A stretch of 64,000 nt of DNA from Streptomyces sp. NBC_00572 (GCF_026341815.1 NZ_JAPENX010000001.1:4588001-4652000); one strand, 5' to 3'. Shown: positions 47,115-56,645, numbered from the stretch's first letter. The notes: generated from the letters alone by a model not told the origin. A program made the numbers and translations.

Positions 47115-48018
47115 GCCCGACAAGAGGGCCGACGGGGCCTTCGGCGATGATGCGACGGGTGACGACGTGACGGGTGACGGGCAGACGCAGCCGCCGGGCG
47201 GCGGCACGCCGGACGACGGGGACGACGACGCGGCGGGCGGCTCCGGCCGGGCCCCCAAGAAGCAGCGTTCCTTCTGGAAGGAACTGCCCCTCCTCGTCGG
47301 CATCGCGCTCGTACTCGCCCTGCTGATCAAGACCTTCCTGGTGCAGGCGTTCTCGATTCCCTCGGAATCGATGATGAACACCCTCCAGCGAGGAGACCGG
47401 GTTCTCGTCGACAAGCTGACCCCCTGGTTCGGCTCCGAGCCCGAGCGCGGCGAAGTCGTCGTCTTCCACGACCCGGGCGGCTGGCTCGAAGGCCAGACCA
47501 CCCCCACGCCCAACGTCGTCCAGAAGTTCCTCAGCTTCATCGGCCTCATGCCGTCCGCCGAGGAGAAGGACCTCATCAAGCGCGTCATCGCCGTCGGCGG
47601 CGACACCGTGTCCTGCAAGGAGGGCGGCAAGGTCATCCTCAACGGCGTCGCCCTGGACGAGACCTCGTACCTCTACCCAGGCTCCGTCCCCTGCCAGGAC
47701 TCCTTCGGCCCGATCAAGGTCCCCGAGAACCGCATCTGGGTCATGGGCGACAACCGGCAGAACTCCCTGGACTCCCGCTTCCACCAGCAGCTCCCCGGTG
47801 GCGGAACCGTCTCCAACGACGAGGTCGTCGGCCGCGCGGTCGTGATCGCCTGGCCCGTCACCCGCTGGGCCACCCTCCCGGTGCCCGACATCTTCGACAA
47901 CCCCGCGCTCAACAAGGCCATGGCCGCCGCCCCCCTCGGCGCGGCCGGTCTCGCCGGAGCGCTCCCGCTGGTCCTGTGGCGCCGGAAGAAGGTCGCCGCA
48001 CGGCATACCGCCGAGTAG
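47074..48018 (+). CDS. sipY: Type I signal peptidase (SipY-like)
   Basis: A 314-residue signal peptidase. An acidic, low-complexity N-terminus (DDATGDDVTGDGQTQPPGGG) precedes the helix at about 71-88. Ser99 (PSESMMNT) and Lys169 (LIKRVIAVGGD) are the catalytic pair, and GDNRQNSLDSRFH is box E. A C-terminal helix (about 287-303) ends in RRKK. The GTG at 47074 has GAGGAG five bases upstream, better than GTG at 47068. The start lies 41 bases inside the end of sipX, in another frame. Confidence 0.92.
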   Translation: MGDLAVGARSGHDEPDKRADGAFGDDATGDDVTGDGQTQPPGGGTPDDGDDDAAGGSGRAPKKQRSFWKELPLLVGIALVLALLIKTFLVQAFSIPSESMMNTLQRGDRVLVDKLTPWFGSEPERGEVVVFHDPGGWLEGQTTPTPNVVQKFLSFIGLMPSAEEKDLIKRVIAVGGDTVSCKEGGKVILNGVALDETSYLYPGSVPCQDSFGPIKVPENRIWVMGDNRQNSLDSRFHQQLPGGGTVSNDEVVGRAVVIAWPVTRWATLPVPDIFDNPALNKAMAAAPLGAAGLAGALPLVLWRRKKVAARHTAE

Positions 48019-48093
48019 CGACCCGCGGGTAGGGTGCCGTCCCGGGCCGTCGACAGACCAGCGGTCCGCCGACAGACCTACGGGGTGCCCGAC

Positions 48094-48861
48094 ATGAGCG
48101 GAAACATACGGACCAAGGGCGGCCACGGCCGCCTCGGCAGCACGCTGTCGGGGCTGGCCGTGGCCGTCGGCTGTGTGCTCTTCCTCGGCGGCTTCGTCTG
48201 GGGAGCCCTGCTCTACCAGCCGTACTCCGTCCCCACCGACTCCATGACCCCCACCATCGACGTCGGATCCAAGATCCTCGCCCAGCGCGTCGACGGTGAC
48301 GAGGTGCGGCGCGGAGACGTCGTCGTCTTCACCGACCCGCTCTGGGGCGGCTCGCCCATGGTCAAGCGGGTCGCCGCCGTCGGCGGCGACACCGTCGCCT
48401 GCTGCGACCGCGACGGACGCCTCACCGTCAACGGCAAGCCCGTCGAGGAGCCCTACCTGAGCCCGGGACCGGGGGGCCGGACCGTCGCCTCCCGCACGGA
48501 CTTCTCCGTCACCGTCCCGGCCGACAACCTCTTCCTCCTCGGCGACGACCGGTTCACCTCGCTCGACTCCCGTTCGCACATCGAGGACGCCGGACAGGGC
48601 TCCGTACCCCGCTCGTACGTCGTCGGCAGGGTCGACGCCATCGTCTGGCCCGCCAAGGGCCTCCTGGAGCGGCCGACGGGCTTCGCGGGACTTCCGGGCG
48701 GCATCTCCGAGCCCGGGCCCGTACGCCCCCTCCTCATCGCGATCGCGGCCGGAGCCGTACTGGTCCTGGTCGGCGGCGCGTACGGACCGGTGGCCCGCCG
48801 GACCACGAAGCGTCGGCCGTCGGGCACCGCCCCCGGGACCCGGGAGAAGGTGGACGCATGA
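48094..48861 (+). CDS. sipZ: Type I signal peptidase (SipZ-like)
   Basis: A 255-residue signal peptidase, the shortest and most diverged of the four. The helix is at about 17-40. Ser50 is in VPTDSMTPT and Lys91 in MVKRVAAVGGD; GDDRFTSLDSRSH is box E. A C-terminal helix (about 216-235) is present. The ATG at 48094 is preferred; GTG at 48085 is in frame. It overlaps the Nudix gene by four bases, so that gene is translationally coupled. Confidence 0.9.
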   Translation: MSGNIRTKGGHGRLGSTLSGLAVAVGCVLFLGGFVWGALLYQPYSVPTDSMTPTIDVGSKILAQRVDGDEVRRGDVVVFTDPLWGGSPMVKRVAAVGGDTVACCDRDGRLTVNGKPVEEPYLSPGPGGRTVASRTDFSVTVPADNLFLLGDDRFTSLDSRSHIEDAGQGSVPRSYVVGRVDAIVWPAKGLLERPTGFAGLPGGISEPGPVRPLLIAIAAGAVLVLVGGAYGPVARRTTKRRPSGTAPGTREKVDA

Positions 48862-49457
48862 CGGACTCCGACGAGCGGACCGCGGCAGGTACGGAACCGA
48901 AGGCCGACGTGCGGCTTACGGATTCCAAGGCCGACGCGCAACGTACGGAACCGAAGGCCGACGCGTCGCCCGAGCCGCGGCGGGTCGCCCGGGTCGTACT
49001 GCTCGACGCCGACGACCGCGTCCTCCTCATGCACGGCTACGAGCCCGACCACCCGGAGCAGACCTGGTGGTTCACCCCCGGCGGCGGCCTGGAGGGCGAC
49101 GAGAGCCGGCAGGAGGCGGCACTGCGCGAGCTCGCCGAGGAGACCGGCATCACCGACGTCGACCTCGGACCGGTCCTCTGGACGCGGTACTGCTCCTTCC
49201 CCTTCGACGGGCGACGCTGGGACCAGGACGAGTGGTACTACCTCGCCCGCACCCGCAAGACCGAGGCCACCCCCCGGCCCCAGGCCCTCACCGAGCTGGA
49301 GAACCGCAGCCTCGCGGGCCTGAGATGGTGGACCTCCGCCGAACTGTCGGCAGCCCATGAGACGGTGTACCCGACCAGACTCGCCGAGCTGCTCCGCACA
49401 CTGCTCGACGAGGGACCTCCGAGTGCTCCGGTGGTTCTCGCCCCGGAAATCGTTTAG
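48858..49457 (+). CDS. Nudix hydrolase with N-terminal 9-residue repeats
   Basis: A 199-residue protein. Residues 12-37 are a tandem repeat of a nine-residue unit (TEPKADVRL, TDSKADAQR, TEPKADAS). The Nudix fold follows, with the complete box GGGLEGDESRQEAALRELAE continuing into ETGI, where the RELAEE glutamates bind metal. Such enzymes hydrolyse nucleoside diphosphates linked to another group; the substrate is not predictable. WWFTPGG before the box resembles housecleaning family members. It is the last gene of the signal-peptidase operon. Confidence 0.9.
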   Translation: MTDSDERTAAGTEPKADVRLTDSKADAQRTEPKADASPEPRRVARVVLLDADDRVLLMHGYEPDHPEQTWWFTPGGGLEGDESRQEAALRELAEETGITDVDLGPVLWTRYCSFPFDGRRWDQDEWYYLARTRKTEATPRPQALTELENRSLAGLRWWTSAELSAAHETVYPTRLAELLRTLLDEGPPSAPVVLAPEIV

Positions 49458-49512
49458 GGGCGCGTCCGCCTGGCGCACAATAGGGGGACGCACGGCTGAA
49501 GGGGAACATGCC

Positions 49513-49821
49513 ATGAGCGCCGAGGACCTCGAGAAGTACGAGACCGAGATGGAGCTGAAGCTCTACCGGGAGTACCGCGATGTCGTCGGGCTGTTCAAAT
49601 ACGTGATCGAGACCGAGCGGCGCTTCTACCTCACCAATGACTACGAGATGCAGGTGCACTCGGTCCAGGGTGAGGTCTTCTTCGAGGTCAGCATGGCCGA
49701 TGCCTGGGTCTGGGACATGTACAGACCGGCCAGGTTCGTCAAGCAGGTCCGCGTCCTCACCTTCAAGGACGTGAACATCGAGGAGCTCAACAAGAGCGAC
49801 CTCGAACTCCCCGGCAGCTGA
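49513..49821 (+). CDS. DUF2469 family protein
   Basis: A 102-residue protein of the actinobacterial DUF2469 family: MSAEDLEKYETEMELKLYRE, FKYVIETERRFYLTNDYEM, and FEVSMADAWVWDMYRPARF. The function is unknown, but the family is highly conserved in actinobacteria and typically lies between the signal peptidase/rnhB region and yraN, as here. It is rich in acidic and aromatic residues, likely a small soluble globular protein. Confidence 0.93.
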   Translation: MSAEDLEKYETEMELKLYREYRDVVGLFKYVIETERRFYLTNDYEMQVHSVQGEVFFEVSMADAWVWDMYRPARFVKQVRVLTFKDVNIEELNKSDLELPGS

Positions 49822-49941
49822 GAGCCCCGCACCCCGCCTCACCCCCACGAGTGAGGCGGTTCTCCACAACCCCCCGGCCGTCCACAGCGCCACACGCGAT
49901 CCACCCCACTCCGTCACAGTCGGTGACGGAGGTGGTACCGC

Positions 49942-50307
49942 ATGAACAAGACCCAAGCACTCGGACGGTACGGAGAAGAGCTCGCCACCCGCCTGCTCAC
50001 CGCGACCGGCATGCACATCCTCGCCCGCAACTGGCGCTGCGGCCGCACAGGCGAGATCGACATCGTCGCCCGCCACGGCGACACCCTCGTCATCTGCGAG
50101 GTCAAGACCCGACGCCACGGCGCGTACGAACACCCGATGGCCGCCGTCACACCCCGCAAGGCCGACCGGCTCCGCCGCCTCGCCGCCTGCTGGCTCGACC
50201 GCAACGACACCCCCGCCCCCCTCGGCGGCGTCCGCATCGACCTCGTCGGCATCGTCCTGCCCCGCAAGGGCGCCCCCGTCATCACCCACGCCCAGGGGGT
50301 GGCCTGA
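49942..50307 (+). CDS. yraN: YraN family (UPF0102) endonuclease-like protein
   Basis: A 121-residue protein with a restriction-endonuclease-like fold. LGRYGEELATRLLTATGMHI, NWRCGRTGEIDIVARHGDTL and ICEVKTRRHGAYEHP give the E-x-D-x-E-V-K active-site pattern. The activity has not been established in most bacteria. GGAGGTGG precedes the ATG. It is first in a yraN-comM-dprA operon, with one base to the next gene. Confidence 0.94.
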   Translation: MNKTQALGRYGEELATRLLTATGMHILARNWRCGRTGEIDIVARHGDTLVICEVKTRRHGAYEHPMAAVTPRKADRLRRLAACWLDRNDTPAPLGGVRIDLVGIVLPRKGAPVITHAQGVA

Positions 50308-50308
50308 G

Positions 50309-51931
50309 ATGGGATTCGCCCGCACCTGCTCCGTCGCCCTCGTCGGAGTCGAAGGCGTCGTCGTCGAGGTCCAGGCCGACCTCGAACCCGGCGTCGCCGC
50401 CTTCACCCTCGTCGGCCTCCCCGACAAGAGCCTCACCGAGAGCCGCGACCGGGTCCGCGCCGCCGTCGTCAACTCCGGCGCCGAATGGCCCCAGAAGAAA
50501 CTCACCGTCGGCCTCAGCCCCGCATCCGTCCCCAAAGGCGGCTCCGGATTCGACCTCGCCGTCGCCGCGGCCGTACTCGGCGCCGCCGAACGCATCGACC
50601 CCCGCGCCATCGCCGACCTCGTCCTCATCGGCGAACTGGGCCTCGACGGACGCGTCCGCCCCGTCCGCGGCATCCTCCCCGCCGTCCTCGCCGCCGCCGA
50701 CGCCGGATACCGCCAGGTCGTCGTCCCCGAACAGACCGCAGGCGAAGCCGCCCTCGTCCCCGGAGTCTCCGTCCTCGGCGTCCGCAGCCTCCGCCAACTC
50801 ATCGCCGTCCTCACCGACGAACCCGTCCCCGAAGAAGAACCCACCGAAGCCGGCCGACCCGACGCCATGCTCGCCGGACTCCTCATCCCCGGCGCCGGCA
50901 TCGGCACCGGACTCAGCCCCGACCCCACCGACCCCACCGAAGGCCCCGACCTCGCCGACGTCGCCGGCCAGCACCGCGCCCGCCGCGCCCTCGAAATCGC
51001 CGCCGCGGGCAGCCACCACCTCCTGCTCTCCGGCCCACCCGGCGCAGGAAAAACCATGCTGGCCGAACGCCTCCCCGGCATCCTCCCGCCCCTCACCCGA
51101 CAGGAATCCCTCGAAGTCACCGCCGTCCACTCCGTCGCCGGCATCCTCCCGCCCGGCGAACCCCTCGTCCGCCGCGCCCCCTACTGCGCGCCCCACCACT
51201 CCGCCACCATGCAGTCCCTCGTCGGAGGCGGAAACGGCCTCCCCAGGCCCGGCGCCGTCTCCCTCGCCCACCGCGGCATCCTCTTCCTCGACGAAGCACC
51301 CGAATTCTCAGGGAAAGCCCTCGACGCCCTCCGCCAACCCCTCGAATCCGGACACGTCGTCATCGCCCGCGCCGCCGGAGTCGTACGCCTCCCCGCCCGC
51401 TTCCTCCTCGCCCTCGCCGCCAACCCCTGCCCCTGCGGACGACACACCCTGCACGGCGCCGGCTGCGAATGCCCGGCCGCCCTCGTCCGCCGCTACCAGG
51501 CACGCCTCTCCGGACCCCTCCTCGACCGCGTCGACCTCCGCGTCGAAGTCGAACCCGTCACCCGCGCCGACCTCCTCGGCCAGGGCGGCCGCGGCGAAAC
51601 CACCGCGGCCGTCGCCGAACGCGTCCGCGAAGCACGCGCCCGCACCGCCGCACGCCTCGCCGACACCCCCTGGAACGTCAACAGCGAAATCCCCGGCCAC
51701 GAACTCCGTACCCGCTACCTCGCCGCCCCCGGAGCCCTCGCCACCGCCGAACGCGACATCGAACGCGGACTCCTCACCGCCCGCGGCCTCGACCGCGTAC
51801 TCCGCGTCGCCTGGACCGCCGCCGACCTCGCCGGACACGACCGCCCCGACAGCGAGGACATCGCCCTCGCCCTCGAACTGCGCACCGGCATCGCCCGCGG
51901 AGTGCCCGTCGGAGCGGGACACCGCGCATGA
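50309..51931 (+). CDS. comM: YifB/ComM family Mg-chelatase-like AAA ATPase
   Basis: A 540-residue protein. The N-terminal ChlI-like domain (about 1-165) has VEVQADLEPGVAAFTLVGLP and SPASVPKGGSGFDLA. The AAA module has LLSGPPGAGKTMLAERLPGI (about 240), FLDEAPEFSGKALDALRQPL and RFLLALAANPCPCG. The C-terminal Mg_chelatase_C domain follows. In naturally competent bacteria ComM is a branch-migration helicase for recombination; streptomycete function is not known. It overlaps dprA by four bases. Confidence 0.94.
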   Translation: MGFARTCSVALVGVEGVVVEVQADLEPGVAAFTLVGLPDKSLTESRDRVRAAVVNSGAEWPQKKLTVGLSPASVPKGGSGFDLAVAAAVLGAAERIDPRAIADLVLIGELGLDGRVRPVRGILPAVLAAADAGYRQVVVPEQTAGEAALVPGVSVLGVRSLRQLIAVLTDEPVPEEEPTEAGRPDAMLAGLLIPGAGIGTGLSPDPTDPTEGPDLADVAGQHRARRALEIAAAGSHHLLLSGPPGAGKTMLAERLPGILPPLTRQESLEVTAVHSVAGILPPGEPLVRRAPYCAPHHSATMQSLVGGGNGLPRPGAVSLAHRGILFLDEAPEFSGKALDALRQPLESGHVVIARAAGVVRLPARFLLALAANPCPCGRHTLHGAGCECPAALVRRYQARLSGPLLDRVDLRVEVEPVTRADLLGQGGRGETTAAVAERVREARARTAARLADTPWNVNSEIPGHELRTRYLAAPGALATAERDIERGLLTARGLDRVLRVAWTAADLAGHDRPDSEDIALALELRTGIARGVPVGAGHRA

Positions 51932-53109
51932 CCACCCCCACCCCCACCTCCACGGACGAACGACTCGCACGCGCCGCACTCAGCCGCGCCGTCGAACCCG
52001 GCGACGAACACGCAGGCCGCTGGCTCCACCGCTACGGAGCCAAGGGCTTCCTCGACCGACTCCTCGGCGACGCCGGATCCACCGCCGCAGACGACCCCTT
52101 CCCCGGCACCGGACAGAAACGCGTCGCCTCCTGGCGACTCCGCGCCACCGCCGCCGAACCCACCCGCGACCTCGCCACCATCCACGACCTGGGCGGCCGC
52201 TTCCTCATCCCCGGCGACACCGAATGGCCCCGACAACTCGACGACCTCGCAGACGCCCGCCCCCTCGGCCTCTGGGTCAGAGGCCCCGCCGACCTGCGCA
52301 CCTGGGCCCTCCGCTCCGTCGCACTCGTCGGCGCCCGCGCCTGCACCCCCTACGGCGCCCACACCGCCGCCGACCTCGCCACCGGCCTCGCCCGCCACGG
52401 CTGGGTCGTCGTCTCCGGAGCCGCCTACGGCATCGACGGCGCCGCCCACCGCGGCGCACTCGCCGCAGGCGGAGCCACCGTCGCCGTCCTCGCCTGCGGC
52501 GTCGACACCCCCTACCCCCGAGGCCACGACCAACTCATCCGACGCGTCGCCCAACAAGGCCTCGTCGTCGGGGAACTGCCACCCGACACCCACCCCACCC
52601 CCAGCCGCTTCATCCTCCGCAACCGCGTCATCGCCGCCCTCACCCGAGGCACCGTCGTCATCGAAGCCCAGCACCGCAGCGGCTCCCTCGTCACCGCCCG
52701 CGCAGCCGCCCGCCTCGGCCGCCACACCATGGGCGTCCCCGGCCCCGTCACCAGCGCACTCTCCGCCGGTGTCCATGAACTCCTCCGGGGCGACGCCACC
52801 CTCGTCAGCGACGCCGACGAGATCATCGAACTCGTCGGCGACATGGGTCAGCTCGCCCCGGCGCGCCGAGGACCCGTACTTCCTCGCGACCTCCTCGCCC
52901 CCGCCACGGCACACATCCTCGAAGCGATCCCCGCCCGAGGCCCCACCCCCACCACCGTCATCGCCCGTCGCGCCGGAACCACCCCCGACGACACCCTCGT
53001 CAAGCTGTACGAACTCCACTCCCTCGGCTTCGTCGAACGACACGGAGAAGGCTGGCAGTTGACGAACAGGACAACGCCGACGTCGAACGCGCGGCGAGGC
53101 GGTACTTGA
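51928..53109 (+). CDS. dprA: DNA processing protein DprA
   Basis: A 393-residue DprA that loads RecA on single-stranded DNA in transformable bacteria. The Rossmann-like core has VALVGARACTPYGAH, VVSGAAYGIDGAAHRGAL, YPRGHDQLIRRVA and SRFILRNRVIAALT. The C-terminal winged-helix DML1-like domain follows (about 310-380). Classical competence has not been shown for most streptomycetes, so its task here may be in conjugative or repair recombination. Confidence 0.94.
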   Translation: MTTPTPTSTDERLARAALSRAVEPGDEHAGRWLHRYGAKGFLDRLLGDAGSTAADDPFPGTGQKRVASWRLRATAAEPTRDLATIHDLGGRFLIPGDTEWPRQLDDLADARPLGLWVRGPADLRTWALRSVALVGARACTPYGAHTAADLATGLARHGWVVVSGAAYGIDGAAHRGALAAGGATVAVLACGVDTPYPRGHDQLIRRVAQQGLVVGELPPDTHPTPSRFILRNRVIAALTRGTVVIEAQHRSGSLVTARAAARLGRHTMGVPGPVTSALSAGVHELLRGDATLVSDADEIIELVGDMGQLAPARRGPVLPRDLLAPATAHILEAIPARGPTPTTVIARRAGTTPDDTLVKLYELHSLGFVERHGEGWQLTNRTTPTSNARRGGT

Positions 53110-53348
53110 CCTGGAGCATTCGGGTGAAAGGGTGAAGGCGATGAACAATCGAGTTCTCTCGGCCGCACCCGAGGGGCCGACACGCGCCACGGCCCGGGTT
53201 CGAAGATGTGGCCGACGGCGTCCACCCGGACCGGCGCGATCCGCCGATGTTCGCGCACCGCGACCGCGCACTCACGCTACGCTCACCAGGATTCCGTCCA
53301 GGACGCCTCCATCGACACACCCGACAGCAGAACGGCTCAAGGCAACGC

Positions 53349-54185
53349 ATGCCCCAGCACACCTCCGGGTCTGACCGCGCTGCGGTGCCCCCAGCAGCCC
53401 GGGGCACCGTGCGACCACCCGCACCGACCTCCCTCGACGAACTGTGGCGGTCGTACAAGGACACGGGCGACGAGCGGCTGCGCGAACAGCTGATCCTGCA
53501 CTACTCACCGCTCGTCAAATACGTCGCCGGCCGAGTCAGCGTCGGGCTGCCGTCCAACGTCGAACAGGCCGACTTCGTCTCCTCCGGCGTCTTCGGCCTC
53601 ATCGACGCCATCGAGAAGTTCGACGTCGAGCGCGCCATCAAATTCGAGACGTACGCCATCACCCGCATCCGCGGCGCCATGATCGACGAACTCCGCGCCC
53701 TCGACTGGATCCCGCGCTCCGTCCGCCAGAAGGCACGCAACGTCGAGCGCGCGTACGCCACCCTCGAAGCCCAGCTCCGGCGCACCCCCTCCGAGACCGA
53801 GGTCGCCACGGAGATGGAGATCACGCTGGAGGAACTACACGCGGTTTTCAGCCAGTTGTCCCTGGCGAACGTCGTCGCCCTCGAAGAGCTGCTGCACGTC
53901 GGCGGAGAGGGCGGCGACCGCCTCTCCCTGATGGACACCCTCGAGGACACCGCCGCCGACAACCCCGTCGAGGTCGCCGAGGACCGCGAGCTGCGCCGAC
54001 TGCTCGCCCGCGCCATCAACACACTCCCCGAGCGCGAGAAGACCGTCGTCACCCTCTACTACTACGAGGGCCTCACCCTCGCCGAGATCGGCCACGTCCT
54101 CGGCGTCACCGAGAGCCGCGTAAGCCAGATCCACACCAAGTCCGTCCTCCAGCTCCGGGCCAAGCTGGCCGACGTCGGACGCTGA
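53349..54185 (+). CDS. whiG: RNA polymerase sigma factor WhiG
   Basis: A 278-residue FliA/WhiG-type sigma factor that starts the sporulation cascade in aerial hyphae (whiH and whiI targets). Region 2 has VEQADFVSSGVFGLIDAIEK and AIKFETYAITRIRGAMIDEL. Region 3 has RSVRQKARNVERAYATLEAQ, and region 4 has LAEIGHVLGVTESRVSQIHT. The start MPQHTSGSDRAA agrees with WhiG of S. coelicolor as I know it. The ribosome-binding site (AAGGCA) is weak. The 239-base upstream gap contains TACGCT (53278-53283) as a possible -10. Confidence 0.96.
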   Translation: MPQHTSGSDRAAVPPAARGTVRPPAPTSLDELWRSYKDTGDERLREQLILHYSPLVKYVAGRVSVGLPSNVEQADFVSSGVFGLIDAIEKFDVERAIKFETYAITRIRGAMIDELRALDWIPRSVRQKARNVERAYATLEAQLRRTPSETEVATEMEITLEELHAVFSQLSLANVVALEELLHVGGEGGDRLSLMDTLEDTAADNPVEVAEDRELRRLLARAINTLPEREKTVVTLYYYEGLTLAEIGHVLGVTESRVSQIHTKSVLQLRAKLADVGR

Positions 54186-54215
54186 ACCCGCGCGAGCCGG
54201 TCGTACAGTGGAGCC

Positions 54216-54806
54216 GTGCCCAGGATTCGAGCGGCCTCGGTGGCCGAGCACCGGACGATGCAGCGCGGCGCCCTCCTGGACGCCGCGCGTTCCCTGCTGT
54301 CCGAGGGCGGTACGGAGGCGCTGACCTTCCCCGCACTCGCCGAGCGCACGGGCCTCGCCCGCTCCTCGGTATACGAGTACTTCCGATCGCGCGCGGCCGT
54401 GGTCGAGGAGCTGTGCGCCGTCGACTTCCCCGTCTGGGCAGCCGAGGTCGAGTTCGCCATGGACAGCGCGGACACCCCCCAGGGCAAGGTCGAGGCCTAC
54501 GTCCGCAAGCAGCTGGAGCTGGTCGGTGACCGCCGGCACCGCGCGGTCGTCACCATCTCGGCGAGCGAGCTCGACGACGGCGCCCGCGAAAAGATCCGCG
54601 CGGCCCACGGCGGCCTCGTCGCCATGATCGTCGAAGCCCTCGCCGCCCTCGGCCAGCCCCAGCCCCGCCTCGGCGCCATGCTCCTCCAGGGCGTCGTCGA
54701 CGCCGCCGTCCGCCGCATCGAACTCGGCGCGGCCGAGAATCCGGCGGACATCGCGGAGGCGGCGGTCACGATGGCCCTCTACGGCGTCAACGGCACCGCG
54801 ACCTGA
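54216..54806 (+). CDS. TetR-family transcriptional regulator
   Basis: A 196-residue TetR-type repressor. The helix-turn-helix is LTFPALAERTGLARSSVYEY (about residues 36-55) after ALLDAARSLLSEGGTEA. The C-terminal ligand domain is unremarkable. Its target is unknown; no divergent gene is present, and it follows whiG on the same strand by 30 bases. TACAGT (54204-54209) ends six bases before the GTG, suggesting its own leaderless promoter within the gap. Confidence 0.9.
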   Translation: MPRIRAASVAEHRTMQRGALLDAARSLLSEGGTEALTFPALAERTGLARSSVYEYFRSRAAVVEELCAVDFPVWAAEVEFAMDSADTPQGKVEAYVRKQLELVGDRRHRAVVTISASELDDGAREKIRAAHGGLVAMIVEALAALGQPQPRLGAMLLQGVVDAAVRRIELGAAENPADIAEAAVTMALYGVNGTAT

Positions 54807-54912
54807 TCGCCCGGGGGAGGGGCCTCCCCCCTCCCCCTCCCCACCCACCCCGCCCCCGCCCGCCACGCACACCCCTCCGCCTGGCCGTGCTCCCGTGCGC
54901 CTGCCCGTCCCG

Positions 54913-55371
54913 TCAGTCCTCGACCGGCAGTAGGCGTGCCGGGACGCGTTTCGTCAGGAGCAGGGGGTTCAGGTACTGGTCGCCCCTGAGGAGGCCCCAG
55001 TGGAGGCAGTTCCTCGGGCAGTGGGTGCCGGGGGTGACCCGGGCGATCGGGGTGCCTGCGCGGACCCGGGTGCCGGTGGTCACCAGGGGGGTCACGGGGG
55101 TGAAGGTGGTGCGGAGTGGGGGAGTGCCCGTAGCCGGGAGGGTGAGGGTGAGGGCCCCGCGGCCGCCGACGGGGCCCGCGAAAGTGACGGTCCCGTCGAT
55201 GGGGGCCAGGACCTGGGTGCCCGGTGGGGCGGCGAGGTCGACGCCGCGGTGGCCGGCGGCGTACGGGCCCGGTGGGGGCTGCCAGCCGCGGAGGATCTCC
55301 GGGGGCGGCGGGCCCACCGGCCACAGCAGGCCGAGGGCCAGGATCAATGCGGTGAGGTGTGTGACGTGCAT
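54913..55371 (-). CDS. Secreted M23 (LytM-type) peptidase domain protein
   Basis: A 152-residue protein with an N-terminal signal peptide (MHVTHLTALILALGLLWPVG). The M23 domain shows AGHRGVDLAAPPGTQVLAPI (HxxxD zinc ligands), FAGPVGGRG and CLHWGLLRG with the HxG-type histidine. These enzymes cut peptide crosslinks in peptidoglycan. Two cysteines (CPRNC) near the end may form a disulfide. It converges with the TetR gene and is divergent from rpsB. Confidence 0.88.
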   Translation of the reverse strand: MHVTHLTALILALGLLWPVGPPPPEILRGWQPPPGPYAAGHRGVDLAAPPGTQVLAPIDGTVTFAGPVGGRGALTLTLPATGTPPLRTTFTPVTPLVTTGTRVRAGTPIARVTPGTHCPRNCLHWGLLRGDQYLNPLLLTKRVPARLLPVED

Positions 55372-55625
55372 GGGGCAAGGTTTCCCGGGCCGTCCGGTGC
55401 GCGGGGGTCGCGGACGGGATCTGTGGACTACTCGCGGGTTGTGGACAGCGCCGTCACCCGCTGCTCCCGGGGTCCCGTACACTTCCTATGGCGACCCGGG
55501 TCACCGGGTCGACTTCGCACGCCCCGCCACTGCCCTCGCCGGTCGTGGCAGCGCCTTTCGGTCCCTCGCGGGCATGGCGCGTTCGGGGCGTCAGGAACAC
55601 AACCGAGAAACCCAAGGAGATGGCC

Positions 55626-56543
55626 ATGGCCGTCGTCACGATGCGGGAGCTGCTGGAGAGCGGCGTCCACTTCGGTCACCAGACCCGTCGCTGGAACCCG
55701 AAGATGAAGCGCTTCATCTTCACCGAGCGCAACGGCATCTACATCATCGACCTGCTCCAGTCGCTGTCGTACATCGACCGCGCCTACGAGTTCGTCAAGG
55801 AGACCGTCGCGCACGGCGGCTCCATCATGTTCGTCGGTACGAAGAAGCAGGCCCAGGAGGCCATCGCCGAGCAGGCGACGCGTGTCGGCATGCCGTACGT
55901 CAACCAGCGTTGGCTCGGTGGCATGCTCACCAACTTCTCGACCGTCTACAAGCGTCTGCAGCGCCTCAAGGAGCTTGAGCAGATCGACTTCGAGGACGTC
56001 GCGGCGTCGGGTCTCACCAAGAAGGAGCTTCTCGTGCTCTCGCGCGAGAAGGCCAAGCTGGAGAAGACCCTCGGCGGTATCCGCGAGATGTCCAAGGTTC
56101 CCAGCGCCGTCTGGATCGTGGACACCAAGAAGGAGCACATCGCCGTCGGCGAGGCTCGCAAGCTGAAGATCCCGGTCGTCGCGATCCTCGACACCAACTG
56201 TGACCCCGACGAGGTCGACTACAAGATCCCGGGCAACGACGACGCGATCCGCTCCGTCACCCTGCTCACCCGCGTGATCGCCGACGCCGTCGCCGAGGGC
56301 CTCATCGCCCGCTCCGGCGCCGCGACCGGCGACTCGAAGCCGGGCGAGAAGGCCGCCGGCGAGCCCCTCGCCGAGTGGGAGCGCGACCTGCTCGAGGGCG
56401 AGAAGAAGGCCGACGACGCCGAGGTCCAGACCTCCGCCGAGACCGCCGAGGTCGCCGCCGCCGAGACCACCGAGGTGGCCGAGGCCGTCGAGACCGTCGA
56501 GGCTGTCACCGAGGCTCCGGCCGCGGACGCCGAGCAGGCCTGA
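55626..56543 (+). CDS. rpsB: 30S ribosomal protein S2
   Basis: A 305-residue S2. TMRELLESGVHFGHQTRRWN, NGIYIIDLLQSL, GTKKQAQEAI and RWLGGMLTNF are family motifs. The C-terminal 50 residues are an acidic Ala/Glu/Thr tail typical of actinobacteria. The ATG at 55626 is chosen because AAGGAG is seven bases before it; an ATG at 55620 is in frame. It is first gene of rpsB-tsf. Confidence 0.97.
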   Translation: MAVVTMRELLESGVHFGHQTRRWNPKMKRFIFTERNGIYIIDLLQSLSYIDRAYEFVKETVAHGGSIMFVGTKKQAQEAIAEQATRVGMPYVNQRWLGGMLTNFSTVYKRLQRLKELEQIDFEDVAASGLTKKELLVLSREKAKLEKTLGGIREMSKVPSAVWIVDTKKEHIAVGEARKLKIPVVAILDTNCDPDEVDYKIPGNDDAIRSVTLLTRVIADAVAEGLIARSGAATGDSKPGEKAAGEPLAEWERDLLEGEKKADDAEVQTSAETAEVAAAETTEVAEAVETVEAVTEAPAADAEQA

Positions 56544-56559
56544 CCCTTCAGGACCTTCG

Positions 56560-56599
56560 GGTGAGGACGGCGGGGGCCCACGAAGCCCCCGCCGTCCAC
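56560..56599 (+). terminator. Attenuator-like hairpin between rpsB and tsf
   Basis: A stem of about 16 bp with one bulged A (from 56560 to 56599) encloses GGCGGGGGC/GCCCCCGCC. There is no T-run. It lies 17 bases after the rpsB stop and probably sets a lower level of tsf relative to rpsB. Confidence 0.75.
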
Positions 56600-56645
56600 C
56601 CGTGGACCCGCCCGATCTTTCAGACTTCGAGAGAGAAACAGACTC

